Notes: generated by a model not told the origin, from the sequence alone. 64,000 bases of DNA from Lycium barbarum (GCF_019175385.1 NC_083343.1:49684457-49748456), one strand, 5' to 3'. Positions 22,851 through 36,279 are shown, counted from the stretch's first letter. Translations and numbers: made by a program.

Positions 22851-24456
22851 ATTCTTCATACTTATTTTCATCATTATCATCATTATCATGCTCATATCGT
22901 ATCTCATTTCTTTATCGTGTGCGTAAATGGCTTCTTATAGTCATGAACTCATAATATCCGTTATTTAGAAAGATCATGGAAAGATAGGAAGATTTATGCC
23001 ATAGGAGTCATGCCATAGAAAGAAGGGACTAGCCTTACATACCTTTTTCGTTTAGCTATTCTATCGTTTGATCGTTCTCCTTCGTTGCTCGCGGTTCTAC
23101 CTTCAAGAAAGTGCATACTCATATTAGATAGTCGATAACATAAGCGTGTTTGAACTAAAGCTAGAGAAAATTGAGCAGCATCTCCTTTATTTATACTACT
23201 TTCTCCATATCACATATCAACTCCCAAACGTCAATAACAACATTCATAATATCATCATCAATAACTTTTATCCAATTCATCATTATCCAATCCCCACAAT
23301 TTCCTCTCAAGGTCATCCATAATCATGATCATAGCACAACATTACATTCATTCTCATCTAATATTCATGATTCACCCCATATCAATATTCATGATTCACC
23401 CCAAACTACTACTCAAAAATGGCATTATTCCCACATTCATGACCCATTTTCTTTCTCCTTCTACAATCCAAGTGTTTCAACTTTTCAATACCTTGAATAA
23501 CATAGAAATACCATAAAACTTACCTTAGATGGTGTGGGAATGAACTTTAAGTGGAAATACTTCACTTGAACAAAACCCTAGTTCCATTTCCCATGAAATT
23601 TCTTACCTTAGATGAACCCTAGTGAGTTTCTTGCACTTGTTTCTCTTGATTTGATGAAGTTGATCATTGATTTCACTTGGATTCTTGTATATGAGGGGTT
23701 TGGAAAGTTCTAGAGAGCTCTTGAGTCATGGAGAGAGAAAATGAAATGAGTTAAATGAACTTGGGATATTCTTTTATAAATTAAAAATCTGTCCCGACAT
23801 CATTATACGGACACTAATACGGTCCATATAAATTTATACGGTCCATATAAGTGACCGTGAAATTGCTTCAGCAACCATCCCTTTCTGTGTCAATTATACG
23901 GCACATTATACGGTCCGTATAATTTTATACGGTCCGTATAAGTGACCGTGAAATCACCCCATTCAACAACTCATTCTGTGACCATTATACGGCACATTAT
24001 ACGGTCCGTATAATTTTATACGGTCCGTATAAGTGACCGTATAATCCCATCAGTGAGGGACCTTCAATGTGATGATTCTGCGGACCATTATACGGAACGT
24101 ATAATTGGTCGTATAATCTGTCTCTTCTCCAATTTTGTTCTCGTTACTTCGTTCGATCTCAAATCTTGATGGGACCTTCTTGATACTTGTTTAACACCTC
24201 AGTAACAATCTAGGGAATATTATAACTCTTCTCCAAAATGTCATTAAGCCATCATTAATTCGATACTCGTAAATCTTGCCCGACACACAACATATACCTT
24301 GCTTTCCTTAACAACTTTCGTCTCCTACCTCAAATGTCTTTGAAATCTTATTTAAACTCATCACACGTTATTTCTTACTTACTAAAACATCTTGTACGTC
24401 GTGCCCTTCGTTAGTCTATTCACTGTGCGTTAACGGAAAATTTCCGGGGTGTAACA
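22851..24456 (-). repeat. Element C 3' LTR, right segment
   Basis: Continues C's LTR after D and ends gtgtaaca against the polypurine tract. It contains the promoter array (23800-24115) and a TATA-like tttataaa near 23773. Relative to the 5' LTR it has extra cat-repeat sequence near 22870 and lacks about 45 bp near 23370. Confidence 0.9.
23800..24115 (-). promoter_or_regulatory. Palindrome array upstream of C 3' LTR TATA box
   Basis: Many copies of tatacggtccgtata, attatacggcacattatacgg and gtataagtgaccgt in a roughly 85-90 bp higher-order unit repeated about three times. The core ATACGGTCCGTAT is a perfect palindrome. In element sense the array ends roughly 30 bp before the TATA box. The 5' LTR equivalent is 31790-32090. 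Confidence 0.65.
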
Positions 24457-24499
24457 TTCTCCCCCCCCCCCCCTTTTGGAACATTCGTCCTCGAATGTT
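24457..24499 (-). promoter_or_regulatory. Polypurine tract and palindrome of element C
   Basis: A run of more than ten Cs at about 24461-24474 gives an unusually long G run on the minus strand, next to the 3' LTR. The palindrome aacattcgtcctcgaatgtt is intact at 24480-24499. Confidence 0.85.
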
Positions 24500-24689
24500 A
24501 AGCACTCGGGAATTCTACGAAAATTTTGCCAGAGTTTCCCCTGTAATATGGCACTAGCATCCTGTCGCAACAACCCATAATAACATTGCCTCACAGGGCT
24601 ATAACACAATAACAATATAAGTTGGCCACACACGACCCATATGCATGAAAAGAGAACATACGTACCTCATAATCCTAGTGTCTCATCGT

Positions 24690-27600
24690 GGATTTCTTCT
24701 GAGGACTGAAATAAATGCGGGTATTTGTATTTCATACTCTCTTCTGCTTCCTAAGTCATTTCTTCTCGGTTGTTATTTCGCCATAAGACTTTAACTGAGG
24801 CCACTTCCTTATTTCAAAGTCTTCGTATTTGCCTGTCTAATATGGCAATGGGCACTTCTTCATATGCTATCTTTTCTGTCACTTGAACATCATCTATTGG
24901 GACAATCTTCGTAGGATGTCCAACACACTTGCGGAGCATTGAGACATGGAAAACTAGATGGACCGATTCAAGTTCTAGAGGAAGTCCAATTCATAAGCTA
25001 CTTGACCCACCTTGCGGATAATCTTATGAGGTCCAATGTATCGAGGACTTAACTTTCCTTTCTTGAAAAATCTCATCACACCTTTCATTGGTGACACCTT
25101 TAAGAATACACAATCATCAACTTGAAATTCTAAGTCTCGCCGGCGATTGTCCGCATAAGATTTTTGGCGACTTTGGGCTGTCAATAATCGGTCTCGGATC
25201 ACCTTGACTTTTTCTACCGCTTGATGAATCAACTCAAGGCCTATTAGCTGTACTTCTCCTATTTCAAACCATCCAATTGGGGATCTACACTTCCGCCCAT
25301 ATAAAGCTTCATACGGAGCCATTTGGATACTGGAAAGGTAACTACTGTTGTATGCAAACTCGATTAGAGGTAAGTGGTCATTCCAACTACCACCAAAATC
25401 TAGTACACATGCTCGTAGCATATCTTCCAAGGTTTGAATAGTACGTTCGGCTTGCCCATCAGTTTGCGAATGAAATGCCGTGCTAAGCTTCACTTGAGTA
25501 CCTAGACCTTCTTGGAAGGATTTCCAGAACTTGGTTGTAAATGGCACTCCTCTATCTATGATAATGGATACCGGAATACCATGGAGTCACACAATCTCTT
25601 TGAGATACAACCTTGCATAACCTTCTGCTGAGTATGTGGTTCTGACTGGAACAAAATGAGCCACTTTCGTAAGTTTGTCCACGATCACCCATATGGAATC
25701 ATACTTGCCTCGGGAACGAGGTAACCCCACAATAAAATCCATGTTGATCACTTCCCATTTCAAAGTAGGGATTTCCATTGCTTGCAATAATCCTCCTGGC
25801 TTTTGATGTTCAATTTTTACTTGCTGGCAATTTGGACATTGAGCTACAAATTTTGCTATGTCTCTCTTCATGCCATCCCACTAATATATCAACTTAAGAT
25901 CATGATACACCTTCGTTGCACCTGGGTGAATAGAATACTGATAATAATGAGCTTCTTCTAGAATTCGACGCGCAATTCTGCAACATTCGAAACACATAGC
26001 CTGCCTCGGTATCTAAGAATTCCATCTATAGAAGTTTCAAAGGGAGACTCCTCTTTTTCATGAAATGTGTCCCTATAATGGCTCAACTGATGATCTTCAT
26101 ATTAACGCTCTTTTACTTCCATATTCAGGGATGAAACTGTGAGATCATTAATACCAATCCCTGCGCTACCTAAATCAATTACACGTACTCCAAGATTAGC
26201 TAGTTGGTGGAGCTCATGAATTATTTCTTTCTTCTCCGGAGGAACTTCACATAGGCTACCCATCGATCAGCGGCTAAGCGCATCAGCTATAATATTTGCC
26301 TTTCCAGGGTGGTATAAAATGCTCACATCATAATCTTACAATAATTCTAACCACCGCCTATGTCGCAGATTTAACTCCTTCTGTTTGAAAATGTATTGAA
26401 GACTCTTGTGATCTGTATAGATATCAACATGCACACCATACAAGTAATGTCCACATTTTTAATGCGTGAATAACTGCAGCCAATTCAAGATCATGAGTTG
26501 GGTAGTTCTTTTCATGTTTCCGCAATTGTCTCGAAGCATAAGCGATGACTTTACCGTGCTGCATTAACACACATCCTAACCCAACACCGGAAGCATAACA
26601 ATATACAACATAGCCATCTGGCCCTTCTGGGAGTGTCAAGACTGGGGCTGAGGTTAATCTGTCCTTCAACTCTTGGAAGCTGCGTTCACAAGCATCATTC
26701 CACTGAAACTTAGCTGACTTTGGGTTAGTTTCGTCAATGGGGCTGAAATAGAGGAAAATCCTTCTACGAACCTTCTATAGTATCCTGCCAATCCCAAAAA
26801 ACTGCGGACTTCTGTAGGCGTCGTAGGCCTTGGCCAAGTCTTCACAGCTTCAATTTTCTGAGTATCAACTCGAATGCCATCATCTGAAATAACATGACCC
26901 AGAAATGTCATAGAATTCAGCCAAAACTCGCACTTTGAAAATTTTGCATACAATTCTCAAGTTCGAAGAATGCCAAGAACAATACGTAAATGACATGCAT
27001 GTTCTGATTCTGTGCGAGAGTATACCAGAATATCGTCAATGAACCCTATTACGAATAAATCCAAGAGAGGCCTGAATACATTATTCATCAAATTCATGAA
27101 CACTGCCAGAGCATTGGTTAACCCAAACGACATCACCCGGAACTCATAATGGCCATATCTCGTTCTGAAAGTTGTTTTGGGAATATCTTCTTCTTTAACT
27201 CTCACTTGATGATAACCTGACCGCAAGTCTATTTTGGAGAACCACTTGGCACCCTGTAGTTGATCAAATAAATCATCAATTCTCTGAAAAGGATATTTGT
27301 TCTTTATCGTCACCTTATTCAACTGCCTATAGTCGATGCACATTCGTAGGGAGCCATCTTTCTTTCTTACAAATAGGACAGGTGTTCCCCACGGTGATGA
27401 ACTGGGTCTAATAAACCCCTTCTCAAGCAAATCTTTCAACTGTGCCTTTAGCTCTTTCAATTCTGCCGGAGCCATTCAGTAAGGAGGAATAGAGCTTAGT
27501 GTCCGGCAAAACATCAATAGCGAAATCAATCTCTCTTTCCGGAGGAAGGCCTGGGAGTTCATCCGAAAATACATCCGAAAATTCATTCACTACCAGAACG

Positions 27601-28130
27601 GATTGGAAAGTTCACGACTTTGCTTAGGTGTCATGAACTCGGACTAAGTGATAAATATAGCCCTTAGCTATCATCTTTCTTGCCTTAAGGTAGGAAATAA
27701 ACCTACCTCTTGGAGATGTTGTATTACCCTTCCATTCAAGCACGGGCTCTCCCAGAAATTGAAATTGAACCACTTTCATTCGACAGTCAACATTAGCATA
27801 ACATGAGGCCAACCAATCCATACCCATAATTACATCAAAATCTAACGTTTCCAGCTCAACTGAATCAGCTTTAGTCTGGCGGTCGCATATCACAATTACA
27901 CAATTTTATACACTTGTCTAGCTTTCACGGGATCACCAACCGGAGTAGATACCTCAAAAGGTTTTATTGGCTCAGGTTTCACCCCAATACGACCAGCAAC
28001 ATACGGACTAATATAAGATAGGGTAGAACCTAGATCTATCAATGGATATACATCGTAGGAAAATATGGATAATGTACTTGTAACCACATCTGGAGAGGAC
28101 TCAAGATCCTGTCGTCTGGTAATGCATACA
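24690..28130 (-). pseudogene. Element C protease, reverse transcriptase, RNase H, integrase
   Basis: In minus-strand order: protease (PLIDLGSTLSYI, IMGMDWL; 28087-27624), reverse transcriptase (27475-26957 with [25 protein letters not shown]), connection and RNase H (26953-26424), integrase zinc region (HHCC with CPNCQQ; 25871), core ([17 protein letters not shown]; to about 25400), the GPHKIIRKVGQVAYELD block, then a chromodomain-like end in broken frame. Stops include CGA-to-TGA changes just before the APAEL block (27477) and in the Gly/Arg tail before protease. Not functional. Confidence 0.87.
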
Positions 28131-29466
28131 TACGGGGATAAGTGGCACCCGAAGTAGATGCTCCCCCTCTGCCTCTACCTCAACCTGCTGGAATCTGGGA
28201 AGTCTGCCCTATCGGGCGCACTGAAGAAGAACCAGCCGTTGATCCTGTGGGCTGAACCCCACCTCTACCATACCTCGAGGGACAATCTCTCATCAAATGC
28301 CCAGACTTTCCACAAACATAGCAAGCATCTGTGCCCTGGCGACATGGCCCTGAATGTAATCTACCGCACTGACTACATCGCGGCACTGGTGGTCTCCTCT
28401 GACTATGATCACCCCCAAACTGAGAACCTGAAGCTCTCGAACTCTTACCCCGTCCTGAAGGAAATGAGCGATCAAATCTCCTATCTGTAAATCGTGGAGG
28501 CGCACTAGTCACCGACTGGCTTGAATGTCTGGAATAGGTCTGCCTCGATCCCCCTCTATAGTCACTACCTGCCCCCATAGATCTGGCCCTCTTGCTTTGT
28601 CTTCTATCAGTATCACGATCACCCCTTTGTGGATATTGTTGTCCTTCTAAATTCTGGGCATGGGCTTGAACTCGGTAAATATCCATCCCATCTTGCAACG
28701 AAGCCGTCAAACAATCCTTGAACAAATGTGGCCCTAAGCCACTCACAAATCGATACACTCTATCTCCCATTTTAGCCACCATAGTCGGGGCATATCTAGC
28801 CAATGAATTGAACTGAAGGCTATACTCCCGAGCACTCATATTCCCTTGTTTCAAATTTAAAAATCTATCCGCTCTAGCTCGGTGGACCTCGGGTGGCAAA
28901 TAATGGAATATAAAGGCATCTACAAATTCTTGCCAAACGGGAGGAGGCGCATCCTATTTTCTTGACGATATCCAATTATTGTACCATAATTCCACCACAT
29001 CTTGAAGTCTATAAGATGCCAACTCCACAGATTCGGTTTTTAATGCATGAATAATCTTCAACTTCCTCAACATTTCATCAATAAAACTTTGCGGGTCTTC
29101 ATTCGGCTTTGACCCAAAAAATTCCGGAGGATTCAAACTCATGAAATCACGGGCCCTGGTACTAGCAGCCCGATCACTTGGACCCATATTTTGCCGCTGT
29201 GCCTGGACGGCAACTAACTGCGTCAATAGATGAATAGCCTCGGTCATTTGTAGACCCGAAGTAGCCGGTAGAGGAACCGGAGGCATAGGAGCTGGAGCGG
29301 ATGCCCCTTCTTGTTCTTCTAAATTGGGCGGACTGGAGGAAGTATTAGATGGGGCCTCATTATGTGATTCGCCCTCTTCTACATTCATTGGCGGCTCTCT
29401 TTCTACCCGCCTTTTCATCGTAGTCTTGCCCTTCTGGGCAGCTGTAGTTTTTCCCTTTGGCGGCAT
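28131..29466 (-). pseudogene. Element C gag
   Basis: Start at 29466 (MPPKGK; an in-frame ATG lies four codons upstream). One frame runs to about 28180 with a single in-frame TAG near 28956 in the middle of the gag core. The zinc knuckle CYVCGKSGHLMRDC is intact, unlike in B, D and J. A CGA-to-TGA stop falls in the Arg/Gly tail at about 28179. Confidence 0.87.
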
Positions 29467-29656
29467 TTCTGAAATCATAGCACACTATTAAGAAGAGAAA
29501 ATCTTATAACACTATTCTATCGCATGATCTCTTAAGATGAAAGATGGTTATTTTTCCTAAATGCCCTATAGCCTCATGTTTATTAGTGTGGCGCGCAACA
29601 CACCACAAACAAGACTCTACTAGACACGGCTCGTAGACACTTCCTACGACTGAACT

Positions 29657-29689
29657 GCTCTGATACCACTTTTTCTCAGATACCACTTT
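29657..29689 (-). promoter_or_regulatory. Duplicated primer-binding site of element C
   Basis: Two tandem copies lie beside the LTR: gctctgatacca (29657-29668, exact) and a second, ctcagatacca, at about 29674-29684, each followed by ctttt. The exact copy is displaced by roughly 20 bases from the LTR; the LTR-proximal copy has a mismatch. Other elements here have one copy. Confidence 0.8.
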
Positions 29690-32425
29690 TGTCACGACCC
29701 GGCTAGGGGCCATGACGGGTACCCGGGGCTAACCACCCAACACCACTCATTCTATTACTCATCATACTCATTACACACTTCTTTAATATTCATGTACTCA
29801 TAATCATAGGAAAACCATTTTTCATTTTGAAACATAATTACTTTTATATACATAAGCCCTTCGGCTATCAAAATAATACATATATACAATGAGGACATCG
29901 TGAGACCATACTACCCAGACATACGTATCTACGAGCCTCTAATAGAGTACTAATCATATGAACGGGACAAGACCCATCGTGCCCAAAATACATATACATA
30001 TATACACAAAAGAATAAACCAAACAGCGCCTCCGGAATTATGCAGTGCTCCTGTAAATCGGCTGATAACTTCTACGAGTCTGGATCACCTCCCTGTCTAC
30101 CTGTGGGCATGAACACAGCGTCCAAAGAAAACGGGCGTCAGTACGAATATTGTACTGAGTCTGTAAGGCATGAATGAAATGTACATGATAGAGAAATCAT
30201 AAATCATAAGGTGAAGATACAACCTACGTAACTTTTAACGGTGGATACATTTCATGCATATATCATATGTATAATCATAGTACATGTATCATCATAGCGC
30301 ATACATCATTGTAACACATAAATCATCATCGTTAACCCGCGTCTGGGTAACCATCATATGCCGCCCACTAGTGGTGATAATGCCCGGCTCTCTAGGCTCG
30401 GTATAAACATAGCAGCCTGCCTTAGCGGTGACATGCCTGGCCATTTAGGCATGGTGGAATCGTAAGCAGCCCGCCTTCGCGGTGACATGCCCGGCCAACT
30501 AGGCACGGTGGAATCGTATCGTCATATAATCAATCATAAACTCATCACTATTACACATCTCATAGGCATATCATAATCTTATCATAACTTAACATCATCA
30601 TACATTCATCATTAATCCTATATTAGAACTTGGAGGTAACCATGGCTATGTCGAGGTGAAATAAGGTTGTGAACCCCCGACTACGTTATGGAGTGATCAT
30701 AATCGCCATGTCTCACCTTGGAGGGACTAGCATTTTAAGGTGAGTGTACACAAGGAAAGTCATTAATGAAACTATACTTAGGATCATTAGCTTCATGGAC
30801 ATCTTATATTACTCTAGGATTCTTCATACTTATTTTCATCATCTTGCTCATATCGTATCTCCTTTCTTTATCATGTGCGTAGATGGCTTCTTATAGTCAT
30901 GGACTCATAATTTCCGTTCTTAAGAAAGATCATGGAAAGATAGGAAGATTTATGTCATAGGAGTCATGCCATAGAAAGAAGGGACCAGCCTTACATACCT
31001 TTTTCGTTTAGCTATTTTATCGTTTGATCGTTCTCTTTCGTTGCTCGCGGTTCTACCTTCAAGAAAGTCCATACTCATATTATATAGTAGATAACATAAG
31101 CGTGTTTGAACTAAAGCTAGAAAAAATTGAGTAGCATCTCCTTTATTATACTACTTTCTCCATATCACATATCAACTCCCAAACGTCAATAACAACATTC
31201 ATAATATCATCATCAATAACTTTTATCCAATTCATCATTATCCAATCCCCACAATTTCCTCTCAAGGTCATCCATAATCATGATCATAGCACAACATTAC
31301 ATTCATTCTCATCTAATGTTTCTATCATGCTCTTAACATCATTCATAACGTAATTACACTCACAACATATCAATATTCATGATTCACCCCAAACTACTAC
31401 TCAAAAATGGCACTATTCCCACATTCATGACCCATTTTCTTTCTCCTTCTACAATCCAAGTGTTTCAACTTTTCAATACCTTGAATAACATAGAAATACC
31501 ATAAAAATTACCTTAGATGGTGTGGGAATGAAATTTAAGTGGAAATACTTCACTTGAGCAAAACCCTAGTTCCACTTCCCATGAAATTTCTTACCTTAGA
31601 TGAACCCTAGTGAGTTTCTTGCACTTGTTTCTCTTGATTTGATGAAGTTGATCATTGATTTCACTTGGATTCTTGTATATGAGGGGTTTGGAAAGGTCTA
31701 GAGAGCTCTTGAGTCGTGGTGAGAGAAAATGAAATGAGTTAAATGAACTTGGGATATTCTTTTATAAATTAAAAATCTGTCCTGACATCATTATACGGAC
31801 ACTTATATGGTCCGTATAAATTTATACGGTCCATATAAGTGACCGTGAAATTGATTCAGAAAGCATCCCTTTCTGTGTCAATTATACGGCACATTATACG
31901 GTCCGTATAATTTTACACGGTCCGTATAAGTGACCGTGAAATCACCCCATTCAACAACTCATTCTGTGACCATTATACGGCACATTATACGGTCCGTATA
32001 AGTTACCGTATATTCCCATCAGTGAGGGACCTTCATTGTGATGATTCTGCGGACCATTATACGGATCATATAATTGGTCGTATAATCTGTCTCTTCTCCA
32101 ATTTCGTTCTCGTTACTTCGTTCGATCTCAAATTCTCATGGGACCTTCTTGATATTTGTTTAACACCTCATTACCAATTTAGGGAACATTATAACTCTTC
32201 TCCAAAACGTCATTGAGCTATCATTAATTCGATACTTGTAAATCCTGCCGGACACCCAACATATACCTTGCTTTCCTTAACAACTTTCATCTCCTATCTC
32301 AAATGTCTTTGAAATCTTATTTAAAGTCATCAAACGTTATTTCTTACTTACTAAAACATCTTGTACGTCGTGCCCTTCGTTAGTCTATTCACTGTACGTT
32401 AACGGAAAATTTCCGAGGTGTAACA
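29690..32425 (-). repeat. Element C 5' LTR
   Basis: Runs tgtcacgaccc to gtgtaaca, 2736 bp. Shared core at 30096-30180, hairpin-unit repeats at 30380-30520, TATA-like tttataaa at 31761-31768 (minus strand) and promoter array at 31790-32090. Confidence 0.92.
31790..32090 (-). promoter_or_regulatory. Palindrome array upstream of C 5' LTR TATA box
   Basis: Same array as in the 3' LTR but with about one sub-block fewer (one tatacggtccgtata segment near 31990 is missing), so copy number differs between the two LTRs of one element. Confidence 0.65.
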
Positions 32426-32430
32426 ATGCT

Positions 32431-35399
32431 GCATCAACACACAGCCTAGTCCAACACTTGACGCATCACAATATATAACATAGTCGTCTGGTCCCTCAGG
32501 GAGAGCTAGAACTGGGGTCGTCATCAACTTATCTTTTAGTAACTGCAAGCTTTGCTCACAAGCGTCAGTCCACTGTAACTAAGCTGCCTTCTGAGTTAGC
32601 CTCGTTAAAGGCACTGAAATCGAGGCAAACCTCTCTACGAATCTCCTGTAATATCCTGCAAGCCCCAGAAAACTACGTAGATCAGAAGTGTCATAGGTCT
32701 GGGCCAAGTCTTTACCGCCTCAACCTTCTGCGTATTTACCCGAATACTATCAGCTGCAACAATATGCCCCAAGAATGCTACTGAAGTCAACCAGAATTCG
32801 CACTTAGAAAATTTAGCATATAATTTCTGGTCCTGGAGTACCCTAAGAACCGTCCTCAAATGGTCTGCATGCTCCTCTTCTGAACGTGAATAAACCAGAA
32901 TATCGTCGATAAATATGCTAATGAATGTGTCTAGGAATGGTTTGAATACCTGGTTCATCAAATCCATAAACACCGCTGGAGCATTGGTCAGCCTGAAAGA
33001 CATCACTCCAAACTCGTAATGCCCGTATCTGGTCCTGAATGCCGTCTTCGGGATATCTGGCTCCTTTACTCGCAACTGATGATAACCTGACTGCAAGTCT
33101 ATCTTCGAAAAGCACCTAGCACCCTGCAACTGGTCAAATAAGTCATCAATCCTAGGGAGGGGATATCTGTTCGTTATCGTTACTTTATTCAGCTACCTAT
33201 AATCAATACACATCCGCAGCGATCCATCTTTCTTCCTCACATATAGTACCGGCACTCCCCAAGGTGATGTACTAGGCCTGATAAAGCCTTTTTCCAACAA
33301 GTCTCTCAGTTTCTCCTTTAATTCCTTCAGCTCTGCAGGTGCCATCCTATAAGGAGGAATAGGTATAGGTTGAGCATCTGGCAATACATCTATAGTGAAC
33401 TCTATCTCCTGTTCTGGAGGGAAACCTGGAAGCTCATCGGGGAATACATCTGGGAATTCCTTAACTACCGGGACTGACTGAAGAGCCGGTACCTCTGCTT
33501 CCATATCATGCACTCGAACCAGATGATAAATATAGACTTTCCTAACCATCTTCCTTGCCTTGAGGTATGAAATAAACTTACCCCTCGGTGATGCGGTATT
33601 CCCTCTCCACTTTATAATCGGCTCTCCCGGAAACTGAAACCGAACTATCTTTTCTCTACAATCAACATTAGCATAGCACGAAGACAGCCAATCCATACCT
33701 ATGATAACATCAAACTCGATCACGTCTAACTCTATTAGGTCTACTATGGTATGACGACTATATATGCCCACCGAACAATTTCTATATACTTGCCTAGCTA
33801 TGACAGAATCTCCTACCGGTGTAGCTACTTCAAATGGTTCTATCAACTCAAGTTCTATTCCGATTTTATTAGCAACAAAGTGGGAGATATATGATAAGGT
33901 GGAATCTGGATCTATCAATGCATATACGTCCCGGGAGAAAATCAATAATATACCTGTAACCACATTCGGTGACGCCTCCTGATCCTGCCTACTAGCCAAA
34001 GCATATATGTCGTTCGAGGGACCGCTAGAACTGGAAGCTCCACCACGACCTCTACCACAGTCTGCTGGCATCTCAACACCCTGCCCCATAGGGTGCATGG
34101 CTGCAGAAGAAGATGAACCAGCAACCGACCCAGTAGGCTGAGCCATACCACCTGCACTACCTCCATAAGGACAATTTCCCATCACATGGCCCTGACGGCT
34201 GCAGGAAAAACAAGCACCTGTAGCCCAACGATATTCCCCAACATGAGGCCTACCACACCGAGAGCACCGAGGCAAAGGTGGCCTCAACTGACCCGAACCC
34301 CTGCTCATCTGTGAACCTGAAGCCCTGGAGCTCTAACCGGCTCCTGAATACCCTACGCGATCGAATCCCCTACCCGGGAACCATGGAGGTGCAGTCCGCG
34401 CTGGATAGGAAGAATATCTAGCATGCTGCTGAGGCTGCCCGCCCCGAAACTCACTAGAATAACCCGCTGATCTAGCCCTATTATGTTGGTCTCTATCGTA
34501 GTCTCTATCTGGCTGATGTCCCCTGCGTCGATCCTCTACCCCCTGTGCGTATGCCTGCACCTGAGCAATATCCATACCTGGCTGAAGAGCCACTGCCATA
34601 CAACTGTCGATCAGAAAACGGTCTAGTCCCCTCACATAACAATGCACCTTATCCGCTATGTCATCTACAATAGTCGGCGTATATCTAGCCAATGAATCAA
34701 ACTCAAGACTATAATCTCGAACGCTCCTGCCATCCTGCCTCAAATGTAAGAATCCATCAACTCTAGCTCGCCTCATATCTGGCGGCAGGAAGTGGCCCAT
34801 GAAGGCCTCTACAAACTCATCTCATACTGCAGGAGGAGCACTCTCGCCCCTAGATAACTCCCAAGACTCATACCAATTAACGGCTATATCCCGCAATCGA
34901 TACGAGGCCAACTCAACAGACTCAGTCTCCGAAGCCTTCATTATCCTCAATGCACGTTGCATCTGCCGAATAAACTCCCGTGGATCATCCTCGGGCTTAG
35001 ACCCAAAAAACTCTGGGGGTTACAATTTAAGAAGTCACGAACCCTTAAACTATCAGATCTATTAGCATGGTCAACTCCTAGTCCATGCCTATGAGCCTGC
35101 CCTGCCACTAATCTGGTCAGCAACTGAATTGCATGTCTCATGGCCCTATCCTCCGCCCCTAGCTGAGGAGCTGGGGGCTCAAGTACTGGGGCCTCGGGAG
35201 CTGGTGGTGGCGCTGTCCCCTGAACCAGAGCTCCAGCGGCTCTAAGATCCCCTAGAGGTGGCGATGTAGCAGAGCTCGCTAACTAGAGTACTGTTTGAGG
35301 CATCAACTGGGCATGGGCCTTAGTAACTCTCTGAGTCTGACTAGTATCCCCTGTTACTGATTTGCCCTTCTGGGCAGCTGTCGCCTTCTTCGGAAGCAT
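32431..35399 (-). pseudogene. Element A gag, protease, reverse transcriptase, RNase H N-term
   Basis: The start chosen is 35399 (MLPKKATAAQ). The gag core spans about 35000-34600. A Cys-rich block and intact knuckle CFSCSRQGHVMGNC lie near 34230, and a Gly/Arg tail near 34050. Protease has YALIDPDSTLSYI (Gly changed to Asp next to the catalytic site) and IGMDWL. Reverse transcriptase spans about 33400-32700 with [13 protein letters not shown], then a TAG where Gln is expected (33196), and IDDILVYS. RNase H is cut at 32431 by element C. Further stops near 35283, 34822 and 34334 are mostly C-to-T or G-to-A types. Confidence 0.87.
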
Positions 35400-35586
35400 A
35401 GCTGAAAACACCACAATTCGTTAGAGGAGATTATCCTGATAACACAGCTCTATCGCACGATCTAGAGTAAGAAGGAAAGATAACATCCTAAATGTCCTGT
35501 AGCTTCCTGTTTATAGATGTAGTGCACAACACACCGAGAAATAAGACTTTACTAGACACGGTCTGTAGACACTCCGAGGATGAACT

Positions 35587-35598
35587 ACTCTGATACCA
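35587..35598 (-). promoter_or_regulatory. Primer-binding site of element A
   Basis: actctgatacca, one mismatch from the perfect complement, four bases from the LTR start at 35603. Confidence 0.85.
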
Positions 35599-35602
35599 CT
35601 TT

Positions 35603-36244
35603 TTTCACGACCCAAATCGGTGGGCCATGACTAGTGCCCGAGTTGGACACTCGTATACGAACCTGTTAGAGATAACCAGACTGATACTAAGGATAATATG
35701 AAAATCTGTAAAAGCATGTTGTAAACTCATAATACCATATATCAGAGTAAACCTATCTCCTGAGGGGTCACAGTAATCAAACGTTACAAAATATGCAAGC
35801 CGACAAGGCTGCCACTATACATGGGAATATCCAAAAACGAACTACATTTGTATAGCTGACTAAACCGTATATACAACCCACACATGTCTACAGACCTCTA
35901 AGAGTATGACAAAGTCTATGTAAAAAGATCTGTACCAAAATAGCTCAAGCTCCGGGACAATGGAACTGTCCAAGCAGCTAGGCAGAAATGCTAAGCCGGA
36001 GGATAATCAAGCTGAGCGTCTGTACCTGCAGGCATGAAACGCAACCCCCGAAGAAAGGGGGTCAGTATGAATAGTGTACTGAGTATGTAAGGCATGAAAT
36101 CAACATATACATAAAATCCTGAAAAACATTTGGGGCATGTCAATCACTAGGCAAAATAAATGCATCAGTACAGCTATATCAAAGAAACACATATATCCAT
36201 AGAAATATCACAACAAAGGCCACAGCGTCAGCCCCCGTCAACTG

Positions 36245-36279
<35 letters not shown>

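Larger units (their letters stand above)
13102..32425 (-). mobile_element. Element C: Ty3/gypsy Tekay/Del-like in A's RNase H
   Basis: Perfect target duplication atgct at 13097-13101 and 32426-32430. 5' LTR 29690-32425; gag and pol about 29466-24690; 3' LTR 24456-22851 plus 14231-13102, interrupted by element D. Each LTR sums to about 2736 bp, though the two differ by several indels and visibly more substitutions than D's LTRs. All coding domains are recognisable, but stops and shifts occur throughout. Confidence 0.92.
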
